A stretch of 64,000 bases of DNA. Source: Rhizobium mongolense USDA 1844 (GTDB taxonomy: Bacteria > Pseudomonadota > Alphaproteobacteria > Rhizobiales > Rhizobiaceae). Positions 8,243 to 16,786 of the stretch are shown piece after piece. The stretch is taken from the NCBI RefSeq assembly GCF_000419765.1, contig NZ_ATTQ01000008.1, positions 1 to 64,000 on the forward strand, given 5' to 3'. The notes below the pieces were generated by a model that was given only the letters and a program-made list of their open reading frames with translations, did not search any database and was not told the origin of the DNA. The position numbers and the translations under genes were made by a program. The number at the start of each line of letters is the position of its first letter. Within the stretch, counting starts at the first letter, position 1.

Positions 8243-9418
8243 TTATGCCGCGGACGTCAACTCCTGCTCCACCAGCTTCACCCAATAAGCCACGCCATAG
8301 CCGATCGCCGCATCGTTGAAGTCATAGGCGGTATTATGGTGCAGGGCACCGTCGACGGCAGGGCCATTGCCGAGCCACACGTAGCAGCCCGGCGCATTCT
8401 GTGCGAAGAATGCGAAGTCATCGCCGGCCGTCGAAGGCGGAAAGCTGGTGCGCACCTTCTCCCCCAACACCGCCCGTGCAGCAGCCAGGGCCTGTTGCGT
8501 CGCATAGGCATCGTTGACGACCGGTGGAATGCGCCGCTCGAATTGATAATCCACGGCAATGCCGTACATCGCCGCCGTGCCCTGCGCGAGGCGGCCGATC
8601 TCCGCTTCGAGCTGATCGCGCACGTTGGCGCAATAGGCCCGCGCCGTCCCGCCGATCTCGACCGTGTCCGGGATGACGTTGAGCGCCTTCGGGTCACCCG
8701 CCCGCAGCGAACAGGCGCTAACGACGGCGGGCTGCAGCGGATCGACGACGCGGCCGACGATCGTCTGCAGCGAGGCAAGGAAGGTGCCCGCGGCGGTGAT
8801 TGGGTCGCGCCCGAGATGCGGCTTTGCGCCATGGGTGCCCGTCCCGCGAAAGGTGATGCGCCAGCTATCCGAAGAGGCAAGCTGCGGCCCTTCGACCACT
8901 GCAATCTCGTCGACGGCAAGTCCCGGCATATTGTGCAGGCCGTAGACGGCATCGCAGGGAAAGAGCTCGAAGAGCCCCTCTTCCACCATCCGCCTCGCGC
9001 CGCCTCGCCCTTCCTCTGCCGGCTGGAAGATGAAATGCACGGTGCCCGAAAAGCCCTTGACCGCCGCCAGATGACGTGCCGCGCCAAGCAGCATGGCGGT
9101 ATGACCGTCATGTCCGCAGGCATGCATCTTGCCGGCCACGGTCGACTTATACGAGCGCTCGGCAATCTCCGGCATCGCCAGTGCATCCATATCCGCGCGA
9201 AGCCCGATCACTCGCGTGCCGCTGCCGGCCTGTAACGTGCCGACGACGCCCGTACCGCCAAGTCCGCGATGCACCTTGATGCCCGCCTCCTCAAGCAGCT
9301 CCGCCACGATACCGCTCGTGCGCTCCTCCTCGAAACCAAGCTCGGGATGGGCGTGCAGGTCACGGCGCACCGATGTGAGAAAAACCAGATCGTCCTTGAT
9401 CCGCACGGGGATGTTCAT
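8243..9418 (-). CDS. M20-family amidohydrolase (hippurate hydrolase/aminoacylase-like)
   Basis: 391 residues from the preferred start MNIPVRIKDD at 9418; 12 further codons are open upstream but lack family similarity. Metal-binding motifs are RRDLHAHPELG near the N-terminus, ACGHDGHTAM (about 100-109) and FQPAEEGRGG (about 133-142), all characteristic of the peptidase M20D group that cleaves N-acyl amino acids or related amides. It is the last gene of the transcript that starts with the tripartite transporter, 85 bases downstream of tctA, suggesting that the imported substrate may be an N-acylated carboxylate. Substrate is unknown. Confidence 0.88.
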   Translation of the reverse strand: MNIPVRIKDDLVFLTSVRRDLHAHPELGFEEERTSGIVAELLEEAGIKVHRGLGGTGVVGTLQAGSGTRVIGLRADMDALAMPEIAERSYKSTVAGKMHACGHDGHTAMLLGAARHLAAVKGFSGTVHFIFQPAEEGRGGARRMVEEGLFELFPCDAVYGLHNMPGLAVDEIAVVEGPQLASSDSWRITFRGTGTHGAKPHLGRDPITAAGTFLASLQTIVGRVVDPLQPAVVSACSLRAGDPKALNVIPDTVEIGGTARAYCANVRDQLEAEIGRLAQGTAAMYGIAVDYQFERRIPPVVNDAYATQQALAAARAVLGEKVRTSFPPSTAGDDFAFFAQNAPGCYVWLGNGPAVDGALHHNTAYDFNDAAIGYGVAYWVKLVEQELTSAA

Positions 9419-9503
9419 GGGCCTGGATGTCCTGTCATACGAAACGGGCGCCAAAACGGCGCCCGCATCAAGTTATCCTTTGTTCAACAAAGCGCGGCGA
9501 ACT

Positions 9504-11009
9504 TCAACCCTCCTCGACGAAGACCTCTTCGCGCTTCTTTTTCACGCTCGGCAGGAAGACGACGATGAGGACTGCCGCGGCGATCGCAAGAAGGATCGCG
9601 CTGATCGGCCGGGTGACGAAGGTCGTCGGATCGCCGCGCGAAAGGATCATCGCCCGCCGCAGGTTTTCTTCGAGCAGCGGACCCAGCACGAAACCGAGCA
9701 ACAGCGGTGCCGGCTCGCATCTGAGCTTGGCAAGCAAGTAGCCGATAAAGCCGAAGAAGGCGACGGAATAGAGATCGTAGACGTTGGAATTGACGCTGTA
9801 GACCCCGATCGAGCAGAAGGCCATGATAATCGGGAAGAGCACGTAATACGGCACTGTCAGCAGCTTCACCCAGAGCCCGATCAGCGGCAGGTTCAGGACG
9901 ACGAGCATCAGATTGCCGATCCACATCGAGGCGATGATGCCCCAGAAGAGCGCCGGCTGCTCGGTCGCAACGTTCGGCCCTGGCACGATCCCCTGAATGA
10001 TCATCGCGCCGATCATCAGCGCCATCACCGGATTGGCCGGAATGCCAAGGGTGAGAAGCGGAATGAACGAGGTCTGCGCACCAGCATTGTTCGCCGACTC
10101 CGGGCCTGCGACGCCGGCAACGGCACCCTGGCCGAATTCCTTCGGCTTGCTTGAGATACGCTTTTCAACAGTGTAGGAGGCAAAGGACGCGAGGATCGCA
10201 CCGCCGCCCGGCAGGATGCCGAGAGCCGAGCCGATCGCCGTGCCGCGAAGCACCGGCGCGATCATCTCCTTGAATTCTTCGCGTGACGGCAGAAGCCCGG
10301 AGACCTTTGCTATCAGCACCGTCCGGGTCTTTTCCCCTTCCAGGTTGCGCAGAATTTCGGCGATACCGAAGACTCCGACGGCAAGTGCCACGAAATTCAA
10401 GCCATCCGCATATTCGCGGATGCCGAGCGTAAAGCGCGGGGTGCCGGTATAGATATCCGTTCCGACGAGGCCAAGCAGCAGCCCGAGCACGACCATCGCC
10501 AGCGCCTTGACGATGGAACCATGGGCGAGCGCGATCGACGACACCAGGCCGACGACCATCAGCGAGAAATATTCCGCAGCACCGAAGCGCAGGGCGATAT
10601 CTGTCAGCGGCGGCGCGAAGATCGCGACGAGGAAGGTCGAGACCGTTCCGGCGAAGAAGGAACCGAGTGCGGCGATCGCAAGCGCCGCCCCTGCCCTGCC
10701 GCGCCGCGCCATTTGGTAGCCGTCGATGGCCGTTACCGCCGAAGAGGATTCGCCCGGCATGTTGATGAGGATCGCCGTCGTCGAACCGCCGTATTGCGCG
10801 CCGTAGTAGATGCCGGCGAGCATGATGAGCGAAGACACTGGCTCAAGCTGGAAAGTGATCGGCAAAAGCATGGCGATCGTCGCCGTGGCGCCAATGCCGG
10901 GCAGCACGCCGATCAGCGTACCGAGAAGAACGCCGATCAGACAGAAGAAAAGGTTGGCAGGCGTTGCTGCCGTCGCGAAACCGAGTGCCAGATTGCTGAA
11001 AAGTTCCAT
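9504..11009 (-). CDS. tctA: Tripartite tricarboxylate transporter, large membrane subunit TctA
   Basis: 501 residues with about twelve hydrophobic segments and the TctA-family signatures GVLPGIGATATIAMLLP (near residue 35-50), YGGSTTAILINMPGE and GPNVATEQPALFWG. It forms the channel of a binding-protein-dependent secondary (ion-coupled) importer of the TTT family. It begins 9 bases after the stop of the TctB gene. Regulation is probably through the upstream sigma-54 promoter. The tct symbols follow the family; the substrate has not been shown to be citrate. Confidence 0.92.
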   Translation of the reverse strand: MELFSNLALGFATAATPANLFFCLIGVLLGTLIGVLPGIGATATIAMLLPITFQLEPVSSLIMLAGIYYGAQYGGSTTAILINMPGESSSAVTAIDGYQMARRGRAGAALAIAALGSFFAGTVSTFLVAIFAPPLTDIALRFGAAEYFSLMVVGLVSSIALAHGSIVKALAMVVLGLLLGLVGTDIYTGTPRFTLGIREYADGLNFVALAVGVFGIAEILRNLEGEKTRTVLIAKVSGLLPSREEFKEMIAPVLRGTAIGSALGILPGGGAILASFASYTVEKRISSKPKEFGQGAVAGVAGPESANNAGAQTSFIPLLTLGIPANPVMALMIGAMIIQGIVPGPNVATEQPALFWGIIASMWIGNLMLVVLNLPLIGLWVKLLTVPYYVLFPIIMAFCSIGVYSVNSNVYDLYSVAFFGFIGYLLAKLRCEPAPLLLGFVLGPLLEENLRRAMILSRGDPTTFVTRPISAILLAIAAAVLIVVFLPSVKKKREEVFVEEG

Positions 11010-11018
11010 CGCGGCCTC

Positions 11019-11480
11019 CTAGAACCGGACCCAGGGGCCAAAACGCTCGAACGGCAATCCGAGGCCGTAGCTGAACACGCCTACGGAAAAGGCCGTCAGC
11101 AAAACCGAGAGCAAAATCGCGTGGAGCACCGTCATCCGATGCGAGGCGAAGCAAGCAATGAATGCGGTCAGGAAGATCGAAGGCACAAATCCCAGCCCCC
11201 GAACCGTCAGCCCAAAAAAGATCGGCGCAGGCAGGATGAACAGCATGCCACGCCAGGCAAGCGGCCCCATCGGCTCGCCCTGCACGCGGATCGCTTGAAC
11301 AAAGACGACCGCGCCGAGAATGATCAGCACCGCTGAAAGCAGCAACGGGAAGTAGCCCGGGCCCATGCGAAGCGTCGTCCCCAAGTCGAGACTGTAGGAT
11401 TGGATGGCGAAAAATGCACCGGTCGCGACAAGTAGCGCGCCGCAGATCACATTGGTGGTATCGAAACTAACCGATTTCAT
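11019..11480 (-). CDS. tctB: Tripartite tricarboxylate transporter, small membrane subunit TctB
   Basis: 153 residues with four predicted transmembrane helices and a short cytoplasmic N-terminus, the usual size and topology of TctB. Sequence conservation in this family is low; identity rests on topology, length and its position between the binding protein and TctA genes. A 150-base gap with a palindromic repeat separates it from the binding-protein gene. Confidence 0.88.
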   Translation of the reverse strand: MKSVSFDTTNVICGALLVATGAFFAIQSYSLDLGTTLRMGPGYFPLLLSAVLIILGAVVFVQAIRVQGEPMGPLAWRGMLFILPAPIFFGLTVRGLGFVPSIFLTAFIACFASHRMTVLHAILLSVLLTAFSVGVFSYGLGLPFERFGPWVRF

Positions 11481-11526
11481 GGTGTCTCCGTAGGTTGGAG
11501 ATGGTTCCCTCAGCGCAAGTGGTTTT

Positions 11527-11614
11527 CCCTCATCCGGCTGCCGTCACCTTCTCCACGCGGGGAGATGCTACCAGAATTCCCTCCCCCCAATGGGGAGAGG
11601 GTTAGGGTGAGGGG
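11527..11614. repeat. RIME-like palindromic repeat between tctC and tctB
   Basis: CCCTCATCCGGCTGCCG at one end is mirrored by GGTTAGGGTGAGGGG at the other, with an internal CTCCCC..GGGGAG dyad. This is the pattern of short palindromic intergenic repeats of rhizobial genomes. Lying inside the operon between the binding-protein gene and the membrane genes, the hairpin could protect the 3' end of the tctC message and favour high binding-protein levels; that is inference. Confidence 0.65.
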
Positions 11615-11630
11615 CCAAAGGCACTACGCC

Positions 11631-12614
11631 TCAATCCGCATATTCGCCGGCACCGTCGATCACCGGCTTCCAGCGGGCGATTTCGCTTTCAAGCTTCGCC
11701 TTCAGGGCAGCAGGGGTCGCGTCAGCCTCCGGTGATGGCGCGGTGCCCAGTTCTGCAAAGCGAGCCGCGACGTTCTGGTCCTTCAGCGCGACTTGCAGCG
11801 ACTTCGACAGACGCTCGTTGACCTCTGCCGGAGTGCCCTTCGGCGTGTAGATGCCGTGCCAGATGCCGACTTCAAAACCGGGCAGACCGGCTTCGACCGC
11901 CGTCGGGATATCCTTCATGATGTCGAGGCGCTTCGGCGAGGTCACGGCGTAAGCCTTGATCGTGCCGCCCTTGATCTGTTTCGTCGTGTTGGTCGTCTGG
12001 TCGCACATGACGTCGACCTGGCCGCCGAGAAGATCGGTCATCGCCGGGCCGGTGCCCTTGTAGGGAACAGTCGTCAACGGCGTCTGGATAGCGCTCATGA
12101 ACATCATGCCGCAAAGATGCGAGGCTGCGCCGATGCCGGCGTTCGCGACCGTCACGCTGTCCTTGTTGGCCTTCACATATTCGATAAGGCTCTTGAGGTC
12201 GGCCGGTTCGAAATCCTTGCGGGCAACGATCGTCATCGGAACTTCGGTGACGAGACCGACATATTCGAAGGCGCCGAGCGTGTCATAGGCGAGCTTGCGG
12301 TAAAGCGTGGCGCTGGTGGCCATGCCGATGTGGTGCAGAAGGATGGTGTAGCCATCCGGGCTGGCTGAAGCCACCCGTCCCGCGCCGAGCGTACCGCCCG
12401 CACCGCCGACATTTTCGACGACGATCTGCTGGCCGAGGTCCTTCGACATGGATTCGGCAACGAGGCGGGCAACCGTATCGGTCGGGCCGCCGGCCGAGAA
12501 AGGAACGACCATGGTGATGGTGCGCTCTGGATAAGTCTGCGCGGATGCGCCGTTTGCGAGAAGCGAAACGGCAACAGCAGCCGTCATGCCAAGCATGGCC
12601 TTCAGGATTTTCAT
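11631..12614 (-). CDS. tctC: Tripartite tricarboxylate transporter substrate-binding protein TctC (Bug family)
   Basis: 327 residues from MKILKAMLGM at 12614, chosen for the strong GGGAGGAAAAAG ribosome-binding site 5' to it. Signal peptide residues 1-26 (ends GASA-Q). Mature protein begins with the Bug-family hallmark YPERTITMVVPFSAGGPTD and contains GAASHLCG and YKGTGPAMTDLLGGQVD-type segments. It captures an organic acid in the periplasm for the TctAB permease. The gene is first in the operon, preceded by a GG-N10-GC sigma-54 promoter candidate and the gene for a DctD-like activator. Confidence 0.92.
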   Translation of the reverse strand: MKILKAMLGMTAAVAVSLLANGASAQTYPERTITMVVPFSAGGPTDTVARLVAESMSKDLGQQIVVENVGGAGGTLGAGRVASASPDGYTILLHHIGMATSATLYRKLAYDTLGAFEYVGLVTEVPMTIVARKDFEPADLKSLIEYVKANKDSVTVANAGIGAASHLCGMMFMSAIQTPLTTVPYKGTGPAMTDLLGGQVDVMCDQTTNTTKQIKGGTIKAYAVTSPKRLDIMKDIPTAVEAGLPGFEVGIWHGIYTPKGTPAEVNERLSKSLQVALKDQNVAARFAELGTAPSPEADATPAALKAKLESEIARWKPVIDGAGEYAD

Positions 12615-12650
12615 CTTTTTCCTCCCTGATGAAAACAAAATACCACCGAC

Positions 12651-12666
12651 GCTTCCCACGCGCCAA
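12651..12666 (-). promoter_or_regulatory. Candidate sigma-54 (-24/-12) promoter of the tct operon
   Basis: Read on the minus strand: TTGGCGCGTGGGAAGC. The invariant GG (12664-12663) and GC (12652-12651) are exactly 10 bases apart, and TGGCnCG matches the -24 element. The predicted transcription start near 12640 leaves a leader of about 25 bases with the GGGAGG ribosome-binding site of tctC. The -12 element lacks the usual TT before GC. The upstream gene encodes a sigma-54 activator, which supports the call. Confidence 0.6.
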
Positions 12667-12758
12667 TGGAGATAGGGCCATTAGCACGCCGCGAACCGGC
12701 TCCGGCAATCAGCCCCGCTCCGTCCTTTGCCCAGATTCCGCATGCGTGCAGCGCAGCA

Positions 12759-12808
12759 TGGGTCGATTTGGACACAAACGGGTTTAGCGATGTGTGGAAA
12801 TCCACCCA
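12759..12808. promoter_or_regulatory. Two dyad enhancer sites (candidate activator binding sites)
   Basis: Site 1 at 12791-12808 is TGTGTGGAAATCCACCCA, an interrupted palindrome. Site 2 at 12759-12776 is TGGGTCGATTTGGACACA, which matches the reverse complement of site 1 at 15 of 18 positions. The centres are 32 bp apart, about three helical turns, so both face the same side of the helix. They lie about 110 and 140 bp upstream of the -24/-12 promoter and directly behind the activator gene, the usual arrangement of upstream activating sequences for DctD-type proteins. Confidence 0.6.
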
Positions 12809-12813
12809 TCGAA

Positions 12814-14142
12814 CTACTCGGAAACGAGCAGCTTCTTGTCCAGGCCGTATTTCTGCATCTTTTCGTACAATGTCTTGCGGGAAATCTGCAGCGACTCGTA
12901 GACCGGTTTGAGGCTGCCGCCATGTGCAACAAGGGCGCTGGCGATCACGCTGCGCTCGAACTCGGCAACCCGATCGGCAAGGCCGCTGACCTCGCCCAAC
13001 TGCCGCTCGCCGTCGAGGCCGAGTACGAAGCGGTCCGCTGCATTGCGCAATTCGCGCACGTTGCCGGGCCAATCCCTTTGGGCAATGTCGGAAATCACCT
13101 CGGGCGCCACTGCCATCTCGTCGCGGCCGTAGCGTGCCGCTGCCTCGCGGACGAGCTGGAGGAACAGCAGCGGGATATCCGGCCGCCGCTGCGCCAACGC
13201 GGGTACGTGCAGCGTTACGACATTCAGCCTGTAGAGGAGATCGGCGCGGAAACGTCCCGCAGCGACTTCGGCTTCGAGATCGACCTTGCTGGTCGCAATG
13301 AAGCGCACGTCAAGCGGCACGACCTCGTTCGAGCCGAGGCGGGAAATGACCCGCTCCTGCAGCACTCGAAGAAACTTTGCTTGGAGGTCAAACGGCATCG
13401 ATCCGATTTCATCGAGCAGGATCGTACCGCCGCGCCCGTGCTCGAACTTGCCGTAACGCGGTCGCACCGCACCGGGAAAAGCACCCGCCTCATGGCCGAA
13501 GAGCTCGCTCTCGATGAGGTTTGCAGGCAGCGCCGCGCAGTTGATCGCGATGAACGGCCGGCTCGCCCGGGCACTGATGTCATGCAGCGCCCGGGCGACG
13601 ACCTCCTTGCCCGCGCCGGTCTCGCCAACGATCAGCGTATCGGCGTCGCTCGCCCCGATTGCCCGGATGCGGTAGCGTAATTCCACCATCACCTGCGTGC
13701 GGCCCGGCAAACGCGCCTCGATATCGTCGCGCTTTCCGGCCACGGCCTTGAGCAGCCGGTTTTCCAGCACGAGGCTACGGCGTTCCATGGCCCGCCTTAT
13801 CACTCCCGCCAGCATCTGCGGTGTGAACGGCTTTTCGATGAAATCATAGGCGCCTTCGCGCATTGCCTTCACTGCCAGCTGCACGTCGCCATGGCCCGTA
13901 ACGAGGATGACAGGCACTTCCGCATCGATCTCGCGGATCTTCTGCATCAGAGTCATGCCGTCGGTTCCCGGCATGCGGATATCGCTGACCACGACCCCGG
14001 CGAAGCTATAGCCGATCAGCTCGAGCACATGGTCGGCATGTGAAAACGTCTCGACGTTGAAACCCGCAAGCTCCAGCGCCTGCGCCGTCGACCGGCGCAG
14101 CTCTTCCTCGTCGTCCACCAGCAGGATCTTCTGTTCGCTCAC
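12814..14142 (-). CDS. Sigma-54-dependent response regulator, DctD-like
   Basis: 442 residues in three domains: receiver (1-120, phospho-acceptor D54 in VVVSDIRMPG, K104), AAA+ activator (about 145-375, Walker A GETGAGKE at 173-180, Walker B ILLDE at 241-245) and a C-terminal Fis-type helix-turn-helix (about 400-440). The sigma-54 contact loop reads GAFPGA (220-225), with Pro in place of the usual Thr of GAFTGA. The gene overlaps the sensor kinase gene by 4 bases. It most likely activates the adjacent tct operon through the dyads at 12759-12808 rather than a dctA gene, which is not in the window. Confidence 0.92.
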   Translation of the reverse strand: MSEQKILLVDDEEELRRSTAQALELAGFNVETFSHADHVLELIGYSFAGVVVSDIRMPGTDGMTLMQKIREIDAEVPVILVTGHGDVQLAVKAMREGAYDFIEKPFTPQMLAGVIRRAMERRSLVLENRLLKAVAGKRDDIEARLPGRTQVMVELRYRIRAIGASDADTLIVGETGAGKEVVARALHDISARASRPFIAINCAALPANLIESELFGHEAGAFPGAVRPRYGKFEHGRGGTILLDEIGSMPFDLQAKFLRVLQERVISRLGSNEVVPLDVRFIATSKVDLEAEVAAGRFRADLLYRLNVVTLHVPALAQRRPDIPLLFLQLVREAAARYGRDEMAVAPEVISDIAQRDWPGNVRELRNAADRFVLGLDGERQLGEVSGLADRVAEFERSVIASALVAHGGSLKPVYESLQISRKTLYEKMQKYGLDKKLLVSE

Positions 14143-15932
14143 TCAGCCGCCTCCGGCATTATGCCCGTCGCCGATTGCAGATCGATGCGGAACACGGCGC
14201 CTCCCTCCGGATGATTGGAGGCCGCCAGGCTGCCGCCGAAATCCTTGATGATGTTGTAGGAGATCGAAAGCCCGAGCCCCAGTCCCTTGCCGACGCCCTT
14301 GGTCGTGAAGAAGGGATCGAAGATGCGCTCGGCAATCGCCGCCGGCACGCCCGGTCCATGATCGCGCACCGTCAGCACCACCTTGCCCTTTTCCTCGCAG
14401 GCCGTCACCTCAATCCGCCGGTCCTCGATCCCTTCGACGGCATCGGCCGCGTTCGAAATCACGTTGACCAGCACCTGCTGCAAGCGAACGGACCCGGCGC
14501 GGACGACGGGTGGGCGGATGCCAAGATCGACCCGCAGGTCAGCATCCGCCGCCTTCAGCCGCCAGGCGATGATCTCCAGGGTATCGCGGATCGCCTCGTC
14601 GAGCGGCACCGGGCCGAGCTTCTCGTTCGGCTTGCGCGCGAAGTTGCGCAGATGCTTGCTGATGGATGCCATGCGGTCGATAAGCCCGCCGATGCGCTGG
14701 ATATTGTCCTGTGCTTCCGCAGTCCGCCCGCGCTCCAGGAGCACGGCCGCACTGTCCGTATAGGTCTTTGCGGCGGCAAGCGGTTGGTTGAACTCGTGGG
14801 AGAGTGCCGCCGACATCTGGCCGAGACCGGCAAGCTTGCCTGCCTGGATGAGGTCGGCCTGGGTCTGGCGAAGCTGTTGTTCGGTCAGCCGCCGCTCGGC
14901 GATCTCTTCTTCGATGCGGCTGTTGACGCGGGCAAGGTCGGCGGTGCGCTCCTCGACGCGCCGCTCCAGCTCGTTGCGCGCTTCCGCCTGCAGATGCATG
15001 CGCTCGTTGAGCCGCATCCGCCTCTGCCGGAGAATGGCGATCGCCAGCCCGGCGATGCAGAGAATGAGGAAGACGGCGCCAAGCGCGGTGCGCGCCTGCG
15101 TGCGAATGGAACCGGTGTCCATCAGCACGTTCACGGTCCAATCCTCGGCCGGCATATAGTGCGAGAGCACCAGATATTCCTTTTGCACACCTTCTTCGAC
15201 AGGCGACATCAACTCATGCTCTTCGAAATGGCTGCGCGTGATCGGCAACGCGGTCAGCCTCGCATTCGCGTAGCGGCGGGATGCTCCAGTACGTGCGATG
15301 CGGTCTGAGGTCAGGGGCAGAATGCCGTTATAGAGCCAATCCGGCTTGCCCGACATGAAGATGATGCCCTCGGGGTCCGATACGAAGATGCGGTATTCGC
15401 CGCCGCTCCACGAAGCCTCGATCATGTCGATATCGACCTTGAAGACGATGACCCCGCGGATTTCCTCGCCTGCATAGATCGGCGAGGCAAAATAATATCC
15501 GCGTTTCAGCGAGGTGGTTCCGAGCGCGTAGAACCGGGACTGGCGCCCGGCAACGGCATCCTGGAAATAGGGGCGATAACTGAAATTCTCGCCAACGAAG
15601 CTGCCCGGCAGGTCGAAATTGCTTGCTGCAATCGTCTCGCCATCCTGCTTGATCACATAGATATCGGAGGATTTCAGAAGCCCGTTGATCTCCTTGAGAT
15701 AGAGATTCGCCGCATCGCGCAGCGCCTGGTTCTGCGGGCGGCTGACCAGTTCCTTGATGTTGTCGTGATCGGCAATCAGCGCCGGCAGCGCCTCATAGCG
15801 GTTCAGGTGGCCGCTGAGCGCGGAAACAGCAAGCCGCAGCGCAGTCCCCGCCTGCGATGACGCCTCGCCCATATAGGCGCGTGTTGCAACCGCCCCGCCA
15901 TAGTAGAAGAACGCGAAGACGACGAGCGGCAC
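14139..15932 (-). CDS. Sensor histidine kinase, DctB-like
   Basis: 597 residues from the GTG at 15932. Order: N-terminal transmembrane helix (truncated with this start), periplasmic double-Cache/PDC sensor (about 25-275), second helix (282-302), coiled coil (310-365), HisKA with phospho-acceptor H379 (SHEFNQPLAAAKT) and HATPase (NVISNAADAVEG, RDHGPGVP, GLGLSIS). It should sense a periplasmic carboxylate and phosphorylate the regulator whose gene overlaps it by 4 bases. The start is uncertain: the frame is open to 16028 but has no ATG, GTG or TTG there. A CTG at 15971 with GGGGAGGAGG 5 bases before it, or an ATG at 16012 joined by a one-base indel, would restore a full first helix. Confidence 0.88.
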   Translation of the reverse strand: MPLVVFAFFYYGGAVATRAYMGEASSQAGTALRLAVSALSGHLNRYEALPALIADHDNIKELVSRPQNQALRDAANLYLKEINGLLKSSDIYVIKQDGETIAASNFDLPGSFVGENFSYRPYFQDAVAGRQSRFYALGTTSLKRGYYFASPIYAGEEIRGVIVFKVDIDMIEASWSGGEYRIFVSDPEGIIFMSGKPDWLYNGILPLTSDRIARTGASRRYANARLTALPITRSHFEEHELMSPVEEGVQKEYLVLSHYMPAEDWTVNVLMDTGSIRTQARTALGAVFLILCIAGLAIAILRQRRMRLNERMHLQAEARNELERRVEERTADLARVNSRIEEEIAERRLTEQQLRQTQADLIQAGKLAGLGQMSAALSHEFNQPLAAAKTYTDSAAVLLERGRTAEAQDNIQRIGGLIDRMASISKHLRNFARKPNEKLGPVPLDEAIRDTLEIIAWRLKAADADLRVDLGIRPPVVRAGSVRLQQVLVNVISNAADAVEGIEDRRIEVTACEEKGKVVLTVRDHGPGVPAAIAERIFDPFFTTKGVGKGLGLGLSISYNIIKDFGGSLAASNHPEGGAVFRIDLQSATGIMPEAAE

Positions 15933-16123
15933 CGAAAACAGTGCGGCTATCAGCCTGTATCTGGACGACAGCTCCGCCTCCTCCCCTTCCTGCCTCCTCT
16001 CCTCGGAGGCATACCCGACGCTCCAAGTCTAATGACCGGATAACGGATTTCCAAGAGGCGCCTTGCCTTGACTCACCCGGAGCCTGGATGTCCTATTGCG
16101 CCAACGCGATGAGGACACCCCGC

Positions 16124-16786
16124 ATGAGCGACGAGCAAACCCCCGCCGACAGCAAACTCACCACCTCGAAGCGCCGCTGGGCCGCCGAAGGCAAGTTCCT
16201 GACAGGTCGCATCAGCCGTCCGGAAACCGAGCGCCTGCCGCCCGGCCAGCATCTCGTCAAGAACTGGCCCGTCCTCGATCTCGGCCAGCAGCCGGTCATC
16301 TCGCTGGACACATGGCGTCTGGAAGTGCGCGGGCTCGTCGAGACACCGCTCGACCTCACCTGGACGGCCTTTCAGGCGCAGGAGCAGAGCACCAAGGTCA
16401 GCGACATTCACTGCGTCACCACATGGTCGCGCTATGACAACAAATGGAAAGGCGTTTCGACACGCGATCTTCTCGATCTCGTAATGCCGAAGCCGGAAGC
16501 CAATTACGTCATGCTGACGAGCTATGACGGCTATACGACCAACCTGCCGCTTTCCGATTTCGCGGCCGAGGATGCGATCCTCGCGACATCATGGGAAGGC
16601 CTGCCGCTGACGCGCGATCACGGCGGCCCCATGCGCTTGGTCGTGCCGCATCTCTACTTCTGGAAAAGCGCCAAGTGGCTTCGCCGCATCGACCTCATCC
16701 AGGCCGACCAGGCCGGCTTCTGGGAAAAGAACGGCTACCACATGTACGGCGACCCATGGCGCGAGCAGCGTTATACGGACGACTGA
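16124..16786 (+). CDS. Sulfite-oxidase-like molybdopterin oxidoreductase
   Basis: 220 residues from ATG 16124, preceded by GAGGA; longer in-frame extensions upstream overlap the divergent kinase gene and are not plausible. The oxidoreductase molybdopterin-binding fold is evident, with the molybdenum-ligand cysteine C97 in SDIHCVTTWS and the conserved GYTTNLPL, DHGGPMRLVVPHLYFWKSAKW and GFWEKNGYH segments. There is no signal peptide, dimerisation domain or heme domain, so it belongs to the short cytoplasmic members of the family. Its substrate is unknown. It converges with and overlaps the next gene by 16 bases at the 3' end. Confidence 0.88.
   Translation: MSDEQTPADSKLTTSKRRWAAEGKFLTGRISRPETERLPPGQHLVKNWPVLDLGQQPVISLDTWRLEVRGLVETPLDLTWTAFQAQEQSTKVSDIHCVTTWSRYDNKWKGVSTRDLLDLVMPKPEANYVMLTSYDGYTTNLPLSDFAAEDAILATSWEGLPLTRDHGGPMRLVVPHLYFWKSAKWLRRIDLIQADQAGFWEKNGYHMYGDPWREQRYTDD

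Noticed and set aside
15857..16123. Long N-terminal extension of the sulfite-oxidase-like protein
   Set aside because: It overlaps the beginning of the divergent kinase gene and is Arg/Ser/Pro-rich; ATG 16124 has a good ribosome-binding site.
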